43,463 bases of DNA from a virus, in IMG/VR virus record IMGVR_UViG_3300021601_000001, positions 1-43,463 of that record; one strand, 5' to 3'. Shown piece after piece: positions 1 to 8,856 of the stretch; within the stretch, counting starts at the first letter, position 1; every line of letters begins with the position of its first letter. Below the pieces are notes generated by a model, which was not told where the DNA came from, did not search any database, and saw only the letters and a program-made list of their open reading frames with translations. A program made the position numbers and the translations under genes.

Positions 1-127
1 GGTAGAGGTTAATTTAATCTTGATAGCCTTAGCCGAGCCGATGCCATTTAAAGGGGCAATTGTTCCCTTGTATCCCGACCATATCGACGTACCCCAAATA
101 GCCGTACCCCAAAGACTATTAGCATTA
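1..127. repeat. Terminal direct repeat, left copy
   Basis: Bases 1-127 are identical to 43337-43463. The repeat lies inside the nozzle gene, whose frame is continuous across the join. A length of exactly 127 is a common largest k-mer in assemblers, so this is most likely an assembly overlap showing circularity rather than a biological terminal repeat. Confidence 0.95.
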
Positions 128-1461
128 TTCATCCCCATGTTTAACGGATAGCTAAACGTCTGATTATTATAATCGCCTTGAAGGGTTATTTCAACCAATA
201 ACACCCCTTGACTTTGTACATCCGCTACAATGGCTAACGACTTATATTTTTTACCTTGTAATAACGACCCATGAGCAATAAATTTGCTTTCCCATAACAA
301 CGGAAATACAACATTATTAGCCGTTGTAGTGTTGAAATGGTTGTAAATTTGCCCTGTAGCGTCTGCATGAACCACGTTATTATTAAAGTAGGTGAAACAA
401 GACACTTGAGCTAATTCGTTTCTAAATTGGTTAGCTCCTGTAATGGTATCTATTTCAAGCCATGTTTTAGCGGTGTTTACGTTTGCATTGGCTAACACTA
501 AAATATATTGTCCGTTTTTTTCGTCATAAACTGCTACGTTTTTGTTTAAAACAGACCGTGTATTGTTAATTGTTTTGAAATAATCCCTAATAGGGTATGT
601 AACCGTGCTAGCAGACGTTCCCGCTTGTGTTTGCGTAGGCTCAATTTTAATTACGCCACCACTAGATAAAAACCAATGAGCGTTATTAATAGCCACCAAA
701 GAACGAGGGCTAATACACCCAATCGCATCTTGAACAACAAATTTAAAGAAAGGGTTTGTACCATCTGCAGGTGTCGTGCCACTAATTGCCCGAATACTAC
801 TCGTTTTGTAAACCGCCAAAATCTTGTTAGCATAAGCTTTTAACCCTGTAATCTCCCCAGCCCCATCTATTGGGAACGTATCGTAAGGCTTCGGGTTGCC
901 CGAACCATCATTACCAAAATCAAGAAACGTCCCAGCCACAGGAGTCCAAACACGGCTAGTATCATTAGCCGTCCAGCCGTAGAATATCCGCCCACCGTAA
1001 CTATCGCAGTATTGGGGTTTTGTCGTCCCCCAAATGCTTTTAGGGTCTGTTAGCGTTGGCACAGTAACCGTTGTACCATTGTACACAAGGGGTAAATCAA
1101 GCCCATTACACATAACCAAGTTGTTAGCATAATAACACGCCGTGTAGAAGCCCCCAGCCGTTGCCCCAGTATACAATTGCGTTAAAGTTACACCATTAAC
1201 CCGATAAACTTTGCCATTACCGCAGGCAATCAATTCTTGCCCGTTCGCACCGTTCCAAGTAAACAACCCTTCGGGTTCAGCACCCATTAACGTGGTTAAT
1301 AATGAATAATACCCCCCCATAGCACGCAAACCAGCATCGGTTAAATAAAGGTTATTGGCATTTTCACAAATAACCGCCCCAGCTGAATCATTAGCAATCA
1401 CAATGCTTGATTGTCGGGTATCCACCCCACCGCTAAAATCTGAATAATAAACGTTAGGCAT
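1..1461 (-). CDS. Tail nozzle/hub protein, N-terminal 487 codons (cut by contig end)
   Basis: The start ATG is at 1459-1461 and the frame stays open to base 1. It continues at 43336 (the end of the window repeats the start) and stops at 43268-43270, giving a 509-aa protein. It begins MPNVYYSDFSGGVDTR, then NNLYLTDAGLRAMGGYYSL, then repeated short beta-rich blocks with GN/YNG/WTPV motifs. This resembles the beta-propeller tail-hub or nozzle proteins of podoviruses (P22 gp10-type packaged-DNA stabilisation protein, 472 aa), which close the portal-adaptor channel. Its position right after the adaptor gene agrees. The start overlaps the adaptor stop by 8 nt. The family call rests on remembered motifs and gene order, not on a search. 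Confidence 0.75.
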   Translation of the reverse strand, partial: MPNVYYSDFSGGVDTRQSSIVIANDSAGAVICENANNLYLTDAGLRAMGGYYSLLTTLMGAEPEGLFTWNGANGQELIACGNGKVYRVNGVTLTQLYTGATAGGFYTACYYANNLVMCNGLDLPLVYNGTTVTVPTLTDPKSIWGTTKPQYCDSYGGRIFYGWTANDTSRVWTPVAGTFLDFGNDGSGNPKPYDTFPIDGAGEITGLKAYANKILAVYKTSSIRAISGTTPADGTNPFFKFVVQDAIGCISPRSLVAINNAHWFLSSGGVIKIEPTQTQAGTSASTVTYPIRDYFKTINNTRSVLNKNVAVYDEKNGQYILVLANANVNTAKTWLEIDTITGANQFRNELAQVSCFTYFNNNVVHADATGQIYNHFNTTTANNVVFPLLWESKFIAHGSLLQGKKYKSLAIVADVQSQGVLLVEITLQGDYNNQTFSYPLNMGMNNANSLWGTAIWGTSIWSGYKGTIAPLNGIGSAKAIKIKLTST

Positions 1462-2149
1462 TATTAACTCCAAAAATTAAATTTCTTGAGCGGGCTTCTG
1501 TTACTTCACGCTTAGTTCTAATGCGGTTTGGCATCCCATAATTGCAGTTAATCTGCCCCATCGCCAATTTTTTCCAATAGCCCGCTTTAGCCGTGTAATA
1601 ATCGGCGTTTTGTTCATTCTTATTAGCTAATTGTTCCATCGCCATAAATTTAATAGCATTGTGAAACTCATCGGGCAGTAAAGGCGTAGAACTGTCAATC
1701 GTCAAGGGCGTATAGGCTTTTAACCCACGTACTAACAAGGTATTGCCTAAAGCAAAAGCAGGGTATAGGTAAAGTGAACCGCCGTAAACCGAATACCAGT
1801 TAGGGTAACCAATATTATTAGTTAATATCCAGCCAGTTGATTTTCTTTCTAAAAACTCTTGCCACGGTAAGGCAATTAACGGCGTAAAGTTGTTATAATA
1901 AACCGCCCATACTTCATTTAACGTTGAAGGAATTGCCACGCTGGGCGTATTAGCAGAAATGGTAACAGAAACTTCTGTTTGTGCCAGTGGGTTTTTAGCC
2001 CCTAACTCAAGCCACAACTCATTGTAAGCATTGTTAATAAAATTCTTGATGTTAATCGTATTCGGGTCAGACGCATTGGCTAACGTTGTAGGCACAACAT
2101 GGCTAAACACTTGAGCTATTTCTTGAGCCATTGATAAAAATGTTGCCAT
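1454..2149 (-). CDS. Head-to-tail adaptor protein
   Basis: A 231-aa protein from ATG 2149. The frame is open further up, but GAGGTG sits 4 nt before this ATG and decides the start. The N-terminus is helical (AQEIAQVFSHVV... NFINNAYNELWLELG) and the C-terminal half carries DEFHNAIKFMAMEQLANKNE, the helix-rich layout of podoviral adaptor (gatekeeper) proteins that bind under the portal. It is the first gene after the terminator that follows the capsid gene and overlaps the nozzle start. The call depends mostly on size, helical ends and gene order. An alternative is another connector-type protein. Confidence 0.6.
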   Translation of the reverse strand: MATFLSMAQEIAQVFSHVVPTTLANASDPNTINIKNFINNAYNELWLELGAKNPLAQTEVSVTISANTPSVAIPSTLNEVWAVYYNNFTPLIALPWQEFLERKSTGWILTNNIGYPNWYSVYGGSLYLYPAFALGNTLLVRGLKAYTPLTIDSSTPLLPDEFHNAIKFMAMEQLANKNEQNADYYTAKAGYWKKLAMGQINCNYGMPNRIRTKREVTEARSRNLIFGVNNA

Positions 2150-2161
2150 AGCACACCTCAT

Positions 2162-2192
2162 AAAAAAAGGGGCAGGCGGTTAAGCCCACCCC
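2162..2192 (-). terminator. Rho-independent terminator after the capsid gene
   Basis: Read on the minus strand: a 9-bp G/C stem (2184-2192 with 2169-2177, two G-U pairs), a 6-nt loop, then seven T (2168-2162). It lies between the capsid stop (2213) and the adaptor start (2149). It would reduce transcription of tail genes relative to capsid, as the terminator after gene 10 does in T7. Confidence 0.85.
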
Positions 2193-2212
2193 TACAGAAC
2201 GGAAGGAAACAA

Positions 2213-3391
2213 TTAAGGGGTTAAGTTACGAAGAACTTTCACGCACTGTTTGAAGTTACGAGCTTCCGCCGTAAATTCGCCCGCAATGATACGTTTATCT
2301 GCTAAACCAGTTTTGGCTAGTTGATATTCTTTTAAGCCTAACCCTTGCACTGCTTGAATCTTGAATTTAGTTCTATCCAAGATAATTAAATCAGTATCTT
2401 TGATACCAGCAGGGCAGAACAAGAAATCAACACCCAACCCATTAACAAACTCATAGCGTGTTAATGCTTTGTTGATAGAAGTCTCGTTGTTAGTAACACC
2501 GCCACCACCAGTTAATAACGCTGTTTTAATGGCGTTAATCCGTGCTTGCTGTTTAGCCGACGCTAAAACAAGCAAGTTGGTATATTCGCCAGTAGCGTTA
2601 GTGTAATCAGTTAAGGCGTTAATTAACATGGTTTCGGTTAGCACACCGCCAGTAGTATCTACTTGGTTAAAGGAAGCAGCGTAGTCAACAATACCACCCA
2701 TTGTGCGAACCAAGCCGTTACCTGAACGGTATTTTTTACCGTACAAAGCAGCCAACTGCATCTCTTGTTTAATCTCATCCATTGCAATTTTAGCCTGTTC
2801 TTTAAAGCTGTTTAAGGCTTGAGAACCGCCGTTGGTTTCAATGGCTTGAGCCGTGTGGGACATTGCCAAGGTACGGAAGAAGATTTGTGTAAAGTTCGAG
2901 TTAATCGTCCCATACAAGCTATCATCGCCAGAAATATCTTGAGCTTCAGACACGTTAGCCCCGCCAATGGTAATTTGAGTACCAGCCGTGTGAGCGGCAG
3001 CAGTCGTACCATTTTGAGCACCCGTAACGCTGTAAGTAGTCGTTGTTGTGGTTTGAGATGTTTGAGAGTTCACTAAGAACAACTCATCATCGATTAACAA
3101 CAAAGTACGAGTTGGGTAAATAGCAGAAGGGATAACAGAACCAGTATCAATGACTAAAGAAGTCGCACCACTGGAAATGTTAGCGTTCAAGTTAAACCGA
3201 AACGACCGTAGGTTAACGTCGTTCCATTCAATTTGAACTTGAGTCCGTTGTTTAGAGGGGTCCCAAAATTGGTCAAAAATAGCCGTGTTACGGTTACCCT
3301 TGAAAGATAAACCAGCGTTCAGGTCTCTTAACAGTGTTCCCGAAGCTGTAATCGCTCCCCAGTCAGGAGAGTTAGCCATCATCATCATCAT
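2213..3391 (-). CDS. Major capsid protein (HK97-like fold, DUF5309/SU10-type)
   Basis: A 392-aa protein forming the head shell. It opens with five consecutive Met codons; AAGGA about 7 nt upstream fits the first ATG. An inserted beta-rich, Ser/Thr-rich stretch lies at about residues 70-150. It is followed by SEAQDISGDDSLYGTINSNF then TQIFFRTLAMSHTAQAI, which recalls the DUF5309 capsid family of phage SU10. The long spine-like helix (EQAKIAMDEIKQEMQLAALYG) and an NNLVLASAKQQ-like A-domain segment come next. It follows the scaffold gene and is followed by a terminator, the usual setting for the most expressed structural gene. The family is recognised from motifs only. Confidence 0.85.
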   Translation of the reverse strand: MMMMMANSPDWGAITASGTLLRDLNAGLSFKGNRNTAIFDQFWDPSKQRTQVQIEWNDVNLRSFRFNLNANISSGATSLVIDTGSVIPSAIYPTRTLLLIDDELFLVNSQTSQTTTTTTYSVTGAQNGTTAAAHTAGTQITIGGANVSEAQDISGDDSLYGTINSNFTQIFFRTLAMSHTAQAIETNGGSQALNSFKEQAKIAMDEIKQEMQLAALYGKKYRSGNGLVRTMGGIVDYAASFNQVDTTGGVLTETMLINALTDYTNATGEYTNLLVLASAKQQARINAIKTALLTGGGGVTNNETSINKALTRYEFVNGLGVDFLFCPAGIKDTDLIILDRTKFKIQAVQGLGLKEYQLAKTGLADKRIIAGEFTAEARNFKQCVKVLRNLTP

Positions 3392-3405
3392 GTTTTATTC
3401 CTTGT

Positions 3406-4407
3406 TTAATAGATTGCATCCCAAAACGCATCTGCATTCCCCCGAGCCACGGCATCACGTACGGCGGATTCTTTGCTATTTGGTAGCGTAACTTGTTGGT
3501 TGGTTGGGGAAACACTCGACACAAACCCCGATTTAGCTCTAGGAGAGGCAACCCCTAAGCTTGAAAGTATCCCTTTTATTTCAGGGGCTACTTTTACTAC
3601 TGTTGCCTCAAATACTTGTTTGTTCGCTTCTAATTGCTTATAGGCTTTGTTGCCATCAATCGGCGGTTGCCCAGCCCGTTGACGGCTTTCGTTAATAGCG
3701 TTAATTCTGTTTGTAATTTCACCCTTTAACGCAGTATCAAACGTATTTTGCGTCAATCGCCAAATGGCATCATGTTGAGGCGTATTTTTCTTTTCAACTA
3801 AAGCATCTAGGATAGGAGCTAAAGTAGGCACTTGTTCTTTAAGCGAAACTAAAGCGTTGCCAATGTTTTCTTGCACCGTTTGCGTATGCCGTGCTTCTGC
3901 TTCTTGTTGCATCGGTTCATGAACATATTGCTTTAATACCGAGTTTATACGGTTTTCAAGCAATTGTTCAAAACGTGATTCCAGCCCTTGAAAAACAGGA
4001 GCTAAATATTCTTTTGTGTCATCATCTAACGCGTTCAAATAATCCAGCGTTTCAGGGGTAAGAACACTAGGGGCAGGCTCCTTTTGTGGCACTACAGGGC
4101 TAGAAACAGGCTGTTGCCCGCCGTCTAATGCGTCCAAATCTAAACCATGATACTTCGCCACCGCTACAGGGTCATGTGAAATTAACTGTAATAGTTGGTC
4201 TTCTGTATAGCCTTGAAATTCGTTATTAGCATCTTTCGCAGGCTTGGCTTCTTGAGCAGGTAGCGTTTCTTGCGGTGCTTGTTCTTGTTCAGCAGGTTTT
4301 TCATTGTACAAACTTTCCAAAAAACTATCCATTGATTCTTCTGACCCGCTAGATTCTACTGCTTGGGGTTCATTGGATTGTTCACTTGCCACATCATCCA
4401 TCATCAT
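3406..4407 (-). CDS. Capsid assembly scaffolding protein
   Basis: A 333-aa protein directly upstream of the capsid gene. It starts MMMDDVASEQ, with GAGG 8 nt before the first ATG. The N-terminal ~150 residues are Glu/Gln/Pro-rich and probably disordered (ESSGSEESMDS, AEQEQAPQETLPAQEAKPAK). The middle and C-terminal parts are helical (ENIGNALVSLKEQVPTLAPI; NAINESRQRAG). Acidic, helical composition plus its place between portal and capsid genes is the podoviral scaffold pattern. No catalytic protease motif was seen, so it is unlikely to be a maturation protease. Confidence 0.8.
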   Translation of the reverse strand: MMMDDVASEQSNEPQAVESSGSEESMDSFLESLYNEKPAEQEQAPQETLPAQEAKPAKDANNEFQGYTEDQLLQLISHDPVAVAKYHGLDLDALDGGQQPVSSPVVPQKEPAPSVLTPETLDYLNALDDDTKEYLAPVFQGLESRFEQLLENRINSVLKQYVHEPMQQEAEARHTQTVQENIGNALVSLKEQVPTLAPILDALVEKKNTPQHDAIWRLTQNTFDTALKGEITNRINAINESRQRAGQPPIDGNKAYKQLEANKQVFEATVVKVAPEIKGILSSLGVASPRAKSGFVSSVSPTNQQVTLPNSKESAVRDAVARGNADAFWDAIY

Positions 4408-4410
4408 AAA

Positions 4411-4800
4411 TTAAGCCTCTTCAATCGTTACTACTTTTAATGGTTTTGAAAAACCATCTAACTGAAAATCTACACCGCCTGTTTGCACGTTGTTCAATAT
4501 CAACCCAGTAGGGGCTTCACCTTCTAAAAACGCCCGAGCTTCACCTAGTAAGCCGTTAAACTCAAAAACAGTCGTTCCTAAATTATTGCCAACGCCATCT
4601 TCAAGGCGAACGTAGTATTTTAAAGCCACTTCACCCAAATTAGTACTTCCATCGGGGGTTCCTTCTACGGTTGGTTCTACTACTGTTTCAACAGTCGGTT
4701 CAGTTACTGGTTCTATTACTGTTTCAGGCGTAACGCCTTCAATTAACACTGGTTCATTTACCACTTTTTGGGGTCTCCCACGTTTTTTAATTACTTCCAT
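4411..4800 (-). CDS. Head-region protein with an RGRP motif and EP repeats
   Basis: A 129-aa protein of unknown function between portal and scaffold. Residues 5-12 (KKRGRPQK) form an AT-hook-like basic motif. Residues ~17-50 are a Glu-Pro-Thr-Val low-complexity run (VIEPVTEPTVETVVEPTVEG), and the rest is a small beta-rich domain (LKYYVRLEDGVGNNLGTTVF). It overlaps the upstream 93-aa gene by 14 nt and ends 4 nt before the scaffold start. It could be a minor head or decoration protein. The RGRP motif suggests, but does not prove, contact with packaged DNA. Confidence 0.6.
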   Translation of the reverse strand: MEVIKKRGRPQKVVNEPVLIEGVTPETVIEPVTEPTVETVVEPTVEGTPDGSTNLGEVALKYYVRLEDGVGNNLGTTVFEFNGLLGEARAFLEGEAPTGLILNNVQTGGVDFQLDGFSKPLKVVTIEEA

Positions 4801-5068
4801 TAGCTTGTGTTCTCATTCTACCTACTGGTGTTTTAAACTCTCCCATTGATTCAAGCAACCCAATCAGCTCTTTAGTGGCTACCGCTACGGCTAATGCCTT
4901 GGCTACATCAATAGCCCCATTTGTACCGCCGTTAGTCGTCAGTATCATCGCTTGATTGATTTGATGCTCCACCTTTGCTAGTAGGCGTGGTTTTATCAAT
5001 TCCAACCACGGTCTGCTTTTCAGGGTTTTTTGCCATTCTTTCGTTAATTCCTCGTTGATGCTCACCAT
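4787..5068 (-). CDS. Small helical protein overlapping the portal C-terminus
   Basis: A 93-aa protein of unknown function. Its first 137 nt lie inside the portal gene in another frame, then it runs 14 nt into the next gene. GGAG lies 11 nt before ATG 5068. The sequence is helical (INEELTKEWQKTLKSRPWLE; AIDVAKALAVAVATKELIGL). Both reading frames of the overlap encode reasonable protein. Small proteins at this position in podoviruses are usually head-completion or unknown factors. Confidence 0.6.
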   Translation of the reverse strand: MVSINEELTKEWQKTLKSRPWLELIKPRLLAKVEHQINQAMILTTNGGTNGAIDVAKALAVAVATKELIGLLESMGEFKTPVGRMRTQANGSN

Positions 5069-7040
5069 TAGTCAGCGTCTCCTCTAGTTCTATCTGCTTA
5101 ATTTCAAGCTCTTTTAGCTTAATTTGCTTGTCTAACACTTCCATTTGTTGGTCATGCTGTTGTTGTTGGGCTTTCAGTTGAGCGTCAAATTCTTTCAAGC
5201 GGGCATCAGCTTGTTTTAACGCAACTTCAGCATCTTGCAATTGCATTTGTTTCTGTTCAACCTGTTGTGCTTGTTCTTGATGCGATTGTTGAGCCTTAGC
5301 CTCTTCTTCCGCCTCTTCGTCTGATTTAAACCACTGGTCAGTGTCTAAGTTGACGCTATGCAGTACGCCTTTAGCCGTTCTTTTAACGCTAAATAAAGAC
5401 AGTGCTGCTTCACCAAACGGAGCCAATATTTCACTAGCCGTTTTAAGCCCTTGCAGAGAGTCTTGTTTCTTTTTGAAATTCTCATAGCCCACCGCTTTAA
5501 TGTTCAATTCTAGCGAAGGGCGTAACGCCGTTAATACCTTTTGTTTTGGGTCAACTTCCGTAGGGGCTTGTTGTTGCTCCATACCCTCATTTTCGTTAGG
5601 CACCGATACCAGCGTCGGGTCATTGGGCGTAGGCTTTTCTTGCGTAACTTGAATGATTGACTCAAGCAACGGTTGAAACGGCTCGTTTTGCTCCCTTACG
5701 GCTTCTTGGTGTATCATGTTGTAAAACATTTCAACCAACGGTACGTTAATATCGTCGTTGATATCACCAGCCATTAAGTCCATCTTGCTATTAGCAGAAT
5801 TGTGAACGGTATTTATCTCGGTAGCGGTACGATTATTTTCTTCGATAATGCCTTTTACCGCTTTAGGCACAGTAACGCTTTCAAATTCAGACTTGGCAAA
5901 GCTAACAGCATTAAACGCCCCTTGTACGTCCCCTTCGGTCATCTGTAACCTAAATACTGTTTGAGGACTCCCCATAGGGACTAAAGCCCCGGGTGTGGAA
6001 ATTATGTTTTGCGGGTCAAACATAGCATCTGTAGGGATATACCCATTAGGAGGGGATATATTCAAAGCCTGTTGTTGCATGGCATCGTTGACGTTATCGC
6101 ATGACAGCAACCAAAGGTCATGCACAGAAGAAGTCAGCGGATACCCGAAGAACTCCCCGTTTATTGCACTTAAAGCCGTCCAAACAAACGGTGAACTGTT
6201 ATAGGGTAGGTTGTTATCCACCCACCGAACAAGCCACTTGTTTTCTATCACCAATGCCACTTTGTTTTCAAAAGAAACGCCATCGGTTAGCACCAATTCA
6301 GGTATCCACGCCTCATCGGCAACGTATTTATCTTCTTTAGGCTTCCGTTTTTGGTCTGCTAGCCACTCTTTGAAATCAGGGTCTTGAAAGTACCCCTCAT
6401 CTTGGCAATTAAGCAGTTTTTCCAGCCCTACAATGCTATGGTAGGTACGGTGAATTTTAACTGCTTTTTCAAATTCACCCGATAGTGGATACGGAAAGAA
6501 ATCTTTGGGGTCAATTGCATCTACAGAGGGCTGGTGAAATACCAAGCGTGGCTCTGATTCACCAATAACTTGCTTGTACTCTGTTTTCCACTTAATTTTA
6601 TACCCACCAGACCCCTTTAATGCCAGTTCTTTTACCCACTTTTTAGCTTTTTTGTAAAAGCCATCTCTATCAAAGCAATAACCCGTGTACCGTTCTAACA
6701 GTTCACTATCCAGCTCATCTGAATAATTGCGTCCCTCAATAGCGAAGAAGTTCTCACCCCGAGGGTACAACGTAGGGGCTAAGTGGGCAACTAATGAATC
6801 AACCGCATCTTTAAACCACGGTAACGAATACTCACGTTCGTACTGGATGTTGTTAGTGGTGTTAGCCCTTTTTTGAACGCCTAAATAACCAGCTTCGGCA
6901 TACTCCCCAGCCGTCATGTACTTCTTTTTGCCCTTTTCCGACTTTTCACGCTTTTTGGTAATCCATCCAACAATGCGTTTCTTTTGCTCATCCGTTGGCA
7001 TCGTGTTATCAGGCGTAGTCGTTAGTATCTCTTTATCCAT
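4932..7040 (-). CDS. Portal protein
   Basis: A 702-aa portal (head-tail connector), the dodecameric ring through which DNA enters and leaves. The length suits P22-type portals, which carry a barrel extension. The N-terminal half holds wing/clip-like sequence (EREYSLPWFKDAVDSLVAHL, then WVKELALKGSGGYKIKWKTE). The last ~170 residues are a Gln/Glu/Lys-rich coiled coil (QEQAQQVEQKQMQLQDAEVA), consistent with a helical barrel reaching into the capsid. The gene overlaps TerL by 8 nt and the next small gene by 137 nt. The call comes from place after TerL, size and architecture. Confidence 0.85.
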   Translation of the reverse strand: MDKEILTTTPDNTMPTDEQKKRIVGWITKKREKSEKGKKKYMTAGEYAEAGYLGVQKRANTTNNIQYEREYSLPWFKDAVDSLVAHLAPTLYPRGENFFAIEGRNYSDELDSELLERYTGYCFDRDGFYKKAKKWVKELALKGSGGYKIKWKTEYKQVIGESEPRLVFHQPSVDAIDPKDFFPYPLSGEFEKAVKIHRTYHSIVGLEKLLNCQDEGYFQDPDFKEWLADQKRKPKEDKYVADEAWIPELVLTDGVSFENKVALVIENKWLVRWVDNNLPYNSSPFVWTALSAINGEFFGYPLTSSVHDLWLLSCDNVNDAMQQQALNISPPNGYIPTDAMFDPQNIISTPGALVPMGSPQTVFRLQMTEGDVQGAFNAVSFAKSEFESVTVPKAVKGIIEENNRTATEINTVHNSANSKMDLMAGDINDDINVPLVEMFYNMIHQEAVREQNEPFQPLLESIIQVTQEKPTPNDPTLVSVPNENEGMEQQQAPTEVDPKQKVLTALRPSLELNIKAVGYENFKKKQDSLQGLKTASEILAPFGEAALSLFSVKRTAKGVLHSVNLDTDQWFKSDEEAEEEAKAQQSHQEQAQQVEQKQMQLQDAEVALKQADARLKEFDAQLKAQQQQHDQQMEVLDKQIKLKELEIKQIELEETLTNGEHQRGINERMAKNPEKQTVVGIDKTTPTSKGGASNQSSDDTDD

Positions 7041-8358
7041 TGTGGCGTTTTCCCCTTGAATAATAGGTTTGCTTGGCGGTTGAATGTACGCCTACGTTTT
7101 CAATAAACAAATACCGTAGGCAATCTATAACGTCCTCATAAGGGTGCTTACCCTCGAAGGCTTCTTGCTTGTCATCATACCGACTGCTTTTATATCGGTA
7201 CCCATGTTCTAAAGCTTCAACCAACGTAGGGCAATTCAACGCATCCACTTGAAACGCAGGGCTACCATCGATTAACTTACCCATTAGCGATTTAAGGGCA
7301 TCAACGCCGTTTTTAATCAGTCTGTTTTCAAGCACACGGTCAAATCGTGGGTAGATGCCTAACTTGTTTAAATTGGCAACGTGGCTAACATCGTGGGAAG
7401 TAGCAAAGCCCTTAGTATTGCCCGCAGGGTCGCAAGTATCGCTCCACGTTACGCTTTTGGGTAAATACATGGCTTCCCATTGTTGAACAATGCCCGCTAT
7501 TTCTTCCGTGTTGCTGTCTTCTAACACAAACTCTTTTAATATCCGTAACCGCCCCATATTATCCGTTTGCCCAATAATACACGCACAAGTCATGCCAAAG
7601 TCCCATGCCCTTAATAGCGGTCTACCCACGTCAATTGCCCCAAAGTCTGTAGGTTCTACCTTATGCAAGGCTTTAAAGCCTTTGAACACGGCATTATTAT
7701 CCCGAAGGCTTCTAAACTCCCCCTCCCACACATGCCCGTAGTCATCAGGGCGTGCTCGCTTATCGTTTAGCCTTTCCATCTCCAGCACGTTAGGAAACCA
7801 CGGATTATCGCAGTAGTTTAGTTTCACAATTTTAGCGTTATGCGGTGGATTATCAAGAAACCGCTTGGTAGTAGCTGAATTCTTATCTGCTGGATTCCAA
7901 GTAAGCCATATCTCTGAACCTTCCGCGCGTATAGTCGGAGTTAAAATAGACCAGCTTTCCTCTGATACTTTTTCCGCTTCTTCTACCCAGCAGATTTTAA
8001 TCCCTTCAATGGACTTGATAGACTCCTCCACATCGGAGCGAATGCCCTTAAAGATAAATTCAGACCCATTTTTTCCCCTAATAAATGATTGTCCCCACTC
8101 GAAGTTGGAAGCAAGCCACGGGGTGGACTTTAAAACACTTATCAACTGGCTATGCACTGATTCCTTAATAGAGTTCTGCAACTCCCTAGCACACAATACC
8201 CGAATAGGCTCTTGATAAGCACGCACAAGGCACATCAACGCAAAAGAATAACTTTTACCGCTACCACGCCCACCGTATGCCCCACGATAACGACTGCCAT
8301 CGCTGAAATCAAACACGTTTAGCAGTTTTTCAGGCAGTTTAATCGTTGCTTGTTGCAT
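7033..8358 (-). CDS. terL: Terminase large subunit (ATPase and nuclease)
   Basis: The 441-aa DNA-packaging motor. Walker A is GGRGSGKS (residues 29-36), Walker B ICWVEEAE (122-129, catalytic E126/E127), and the coupling motif TWNP is at about 153-156. The C-terminal RNase H-like nuclease shows WDFG (D253), SDTCDP (D307/D310) and HPYEDVIDCLRY (D409/D412). This is the Terminase_3/PBSX-type arrangement, a group that includes headful-packaging phages. Headful packaging would give circularly permuted DNA and explain the circular assembly. It overlaps TerS by 20 nt. Confidence 0.95.
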   Translation of the reverse strand: MQQATIKLPEKLLNVFDFSDGSRYRGAYGGRGSGKSYSFALMCLVRAYQEPIRVLCARELQNSIKESVHSQLISVLKSTPWLASNFEWGQSFIRGKNGSEFIFKGIRSDVEESIKSIEGIKICWVEEAEKVSEESWSILTPTIRAEGSEIWLTWNPADKNSATTKRFLDNPPHNAKIVKLNYCDNPWFPNVLEMERLNDKRARPDDYGHVWEGEFRSLRDNNAVFKGFKALHKVEPTDFGAIDVGRPLLRAWDFGMTCACIIGQTDNMGRLRILKEFVLEDSNTEEIAGIVQQWEAMYLPKSVTWSDTCDPAGNTKGFATSHDVSHVANLNKLGIYPRFDRVLENRLIKNGVDALKSLMGKLIDGSPAFQVDALNCPTLVEALEHGYRYKSSRYDDKQEAFEGKHPYEDVIDCLRYLFIENVGVHSTAKQTYYSRGKRHNG

Positions 8359-8797
8359 CGGGCTTAACGCCTTCTAGGTTAATTATTGAGACCTTGCCTT
8401 CAACCCTACCGCTTAGGTTGTTGTTCAAATTCTGATTATCCGCCCAACCTTTGGCTATTTTAGAAAGAACGCCCAAACTCGACACAATCCCACGACTCAC
8501 CAGCTTTTCTTCAATAGCAAAAAATGGAGCTTCTTCTTTTTCTCCGCTTTTTCGTGCCTCTCGAACTTCTGCCCGAAAGTCCTCAATATTTTCATTGTGA
8601 ACAGCCACCACAGCCATATGGTTGGCTATTACAGACGCTTCCCATACTTGATTAAATTCAGGGTCTTTCAAAGTCCACAAGCAAATGGCTTGAGGGGTAA
8701 CACCGACAGCTTTAGCAGTTGCCCGAACAGACAACCCTGTTTTTAACAGTTCCAACGCTTTTGCTTTATTTTGTTCTGTTACTTCAGGTTTTTGCAT
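8339..8797 (-). CDS. terS: Terminase small subunit
   Basis: A 152-aa protein that recognises the packaging site. The frame extends up to a TTG at 8827, but GAGGA 5 nt before ATG 8797 sets the start. The N-terminal helix-turn-helix is clear (ALELLKTGLSVRATAKAVGV, then TPQAICLWTL). It is followed by a long acidic helical region (oligomerisation) and a C-terminal tail that would contact TerL. It overlaps TerL directly. Family identity is inferred from HTH, size and position. Confidence 0.8.
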   Translation of the reverse strand: MQKPEVTEQNKAKALELLKTGLSVRATAKAVGVTPQAICLWTLKDPEFNQVWEASVIANHMAVVAVHNENIEDFRAEVREARKSGEKEEAPFFAIEEKLVSRGIVSSLGVLSKIAKGWADNQNLNNNLSGRVEGKVSIINLEGVKPDATSND

Positions 8798-8826
8798 AAA
8801 ATCCTCTAAAGCTCTTAAGGTGTGCA

Positions 8827-8856
8827 ATTATACTAATTTTACCTACTGCTTACCAA
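8827..8856 (-). promoter_or_regulatory. Possible promoter before terS
   Basis: On the minus strand: -35 TTGGTA (8856-8851), 18-nt spacer, -10 TATAAT (8832-8827), about 30 nt before the TerS ATG. The spacer is nearly all made of a 17-bp sequence that occurs once more at 34562-34578 before a tail gene. The -10 is perfect; the -35 matches at 4 of 6 positions. Confidence 0.45.
8834..8850 (-). repeat. 17-bp late-region repeat, copy 1
   Basis: Minus-strand AGCAGTAGGTAAAATTA. An identical copy is at 34562-34578 just before the 382-aa fibre gene. The core AGTAGGTA also lies at 9226-9233, ahead of the first late gene. Confidence 0.7.

Noticed and set aside
1-127. True biological direct terminal repeat
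   Set aside because: The length equals a common assembler k-mer, it lies inside one continuous gene, and the terminase is of a type that includes headful packagers. An assembly overlap is simpler.
651-833. Small minus-strand frame inside the nozzle gene
   Set aside because: It is another frame of the nozzle coding sequence, without its own ribosome site.
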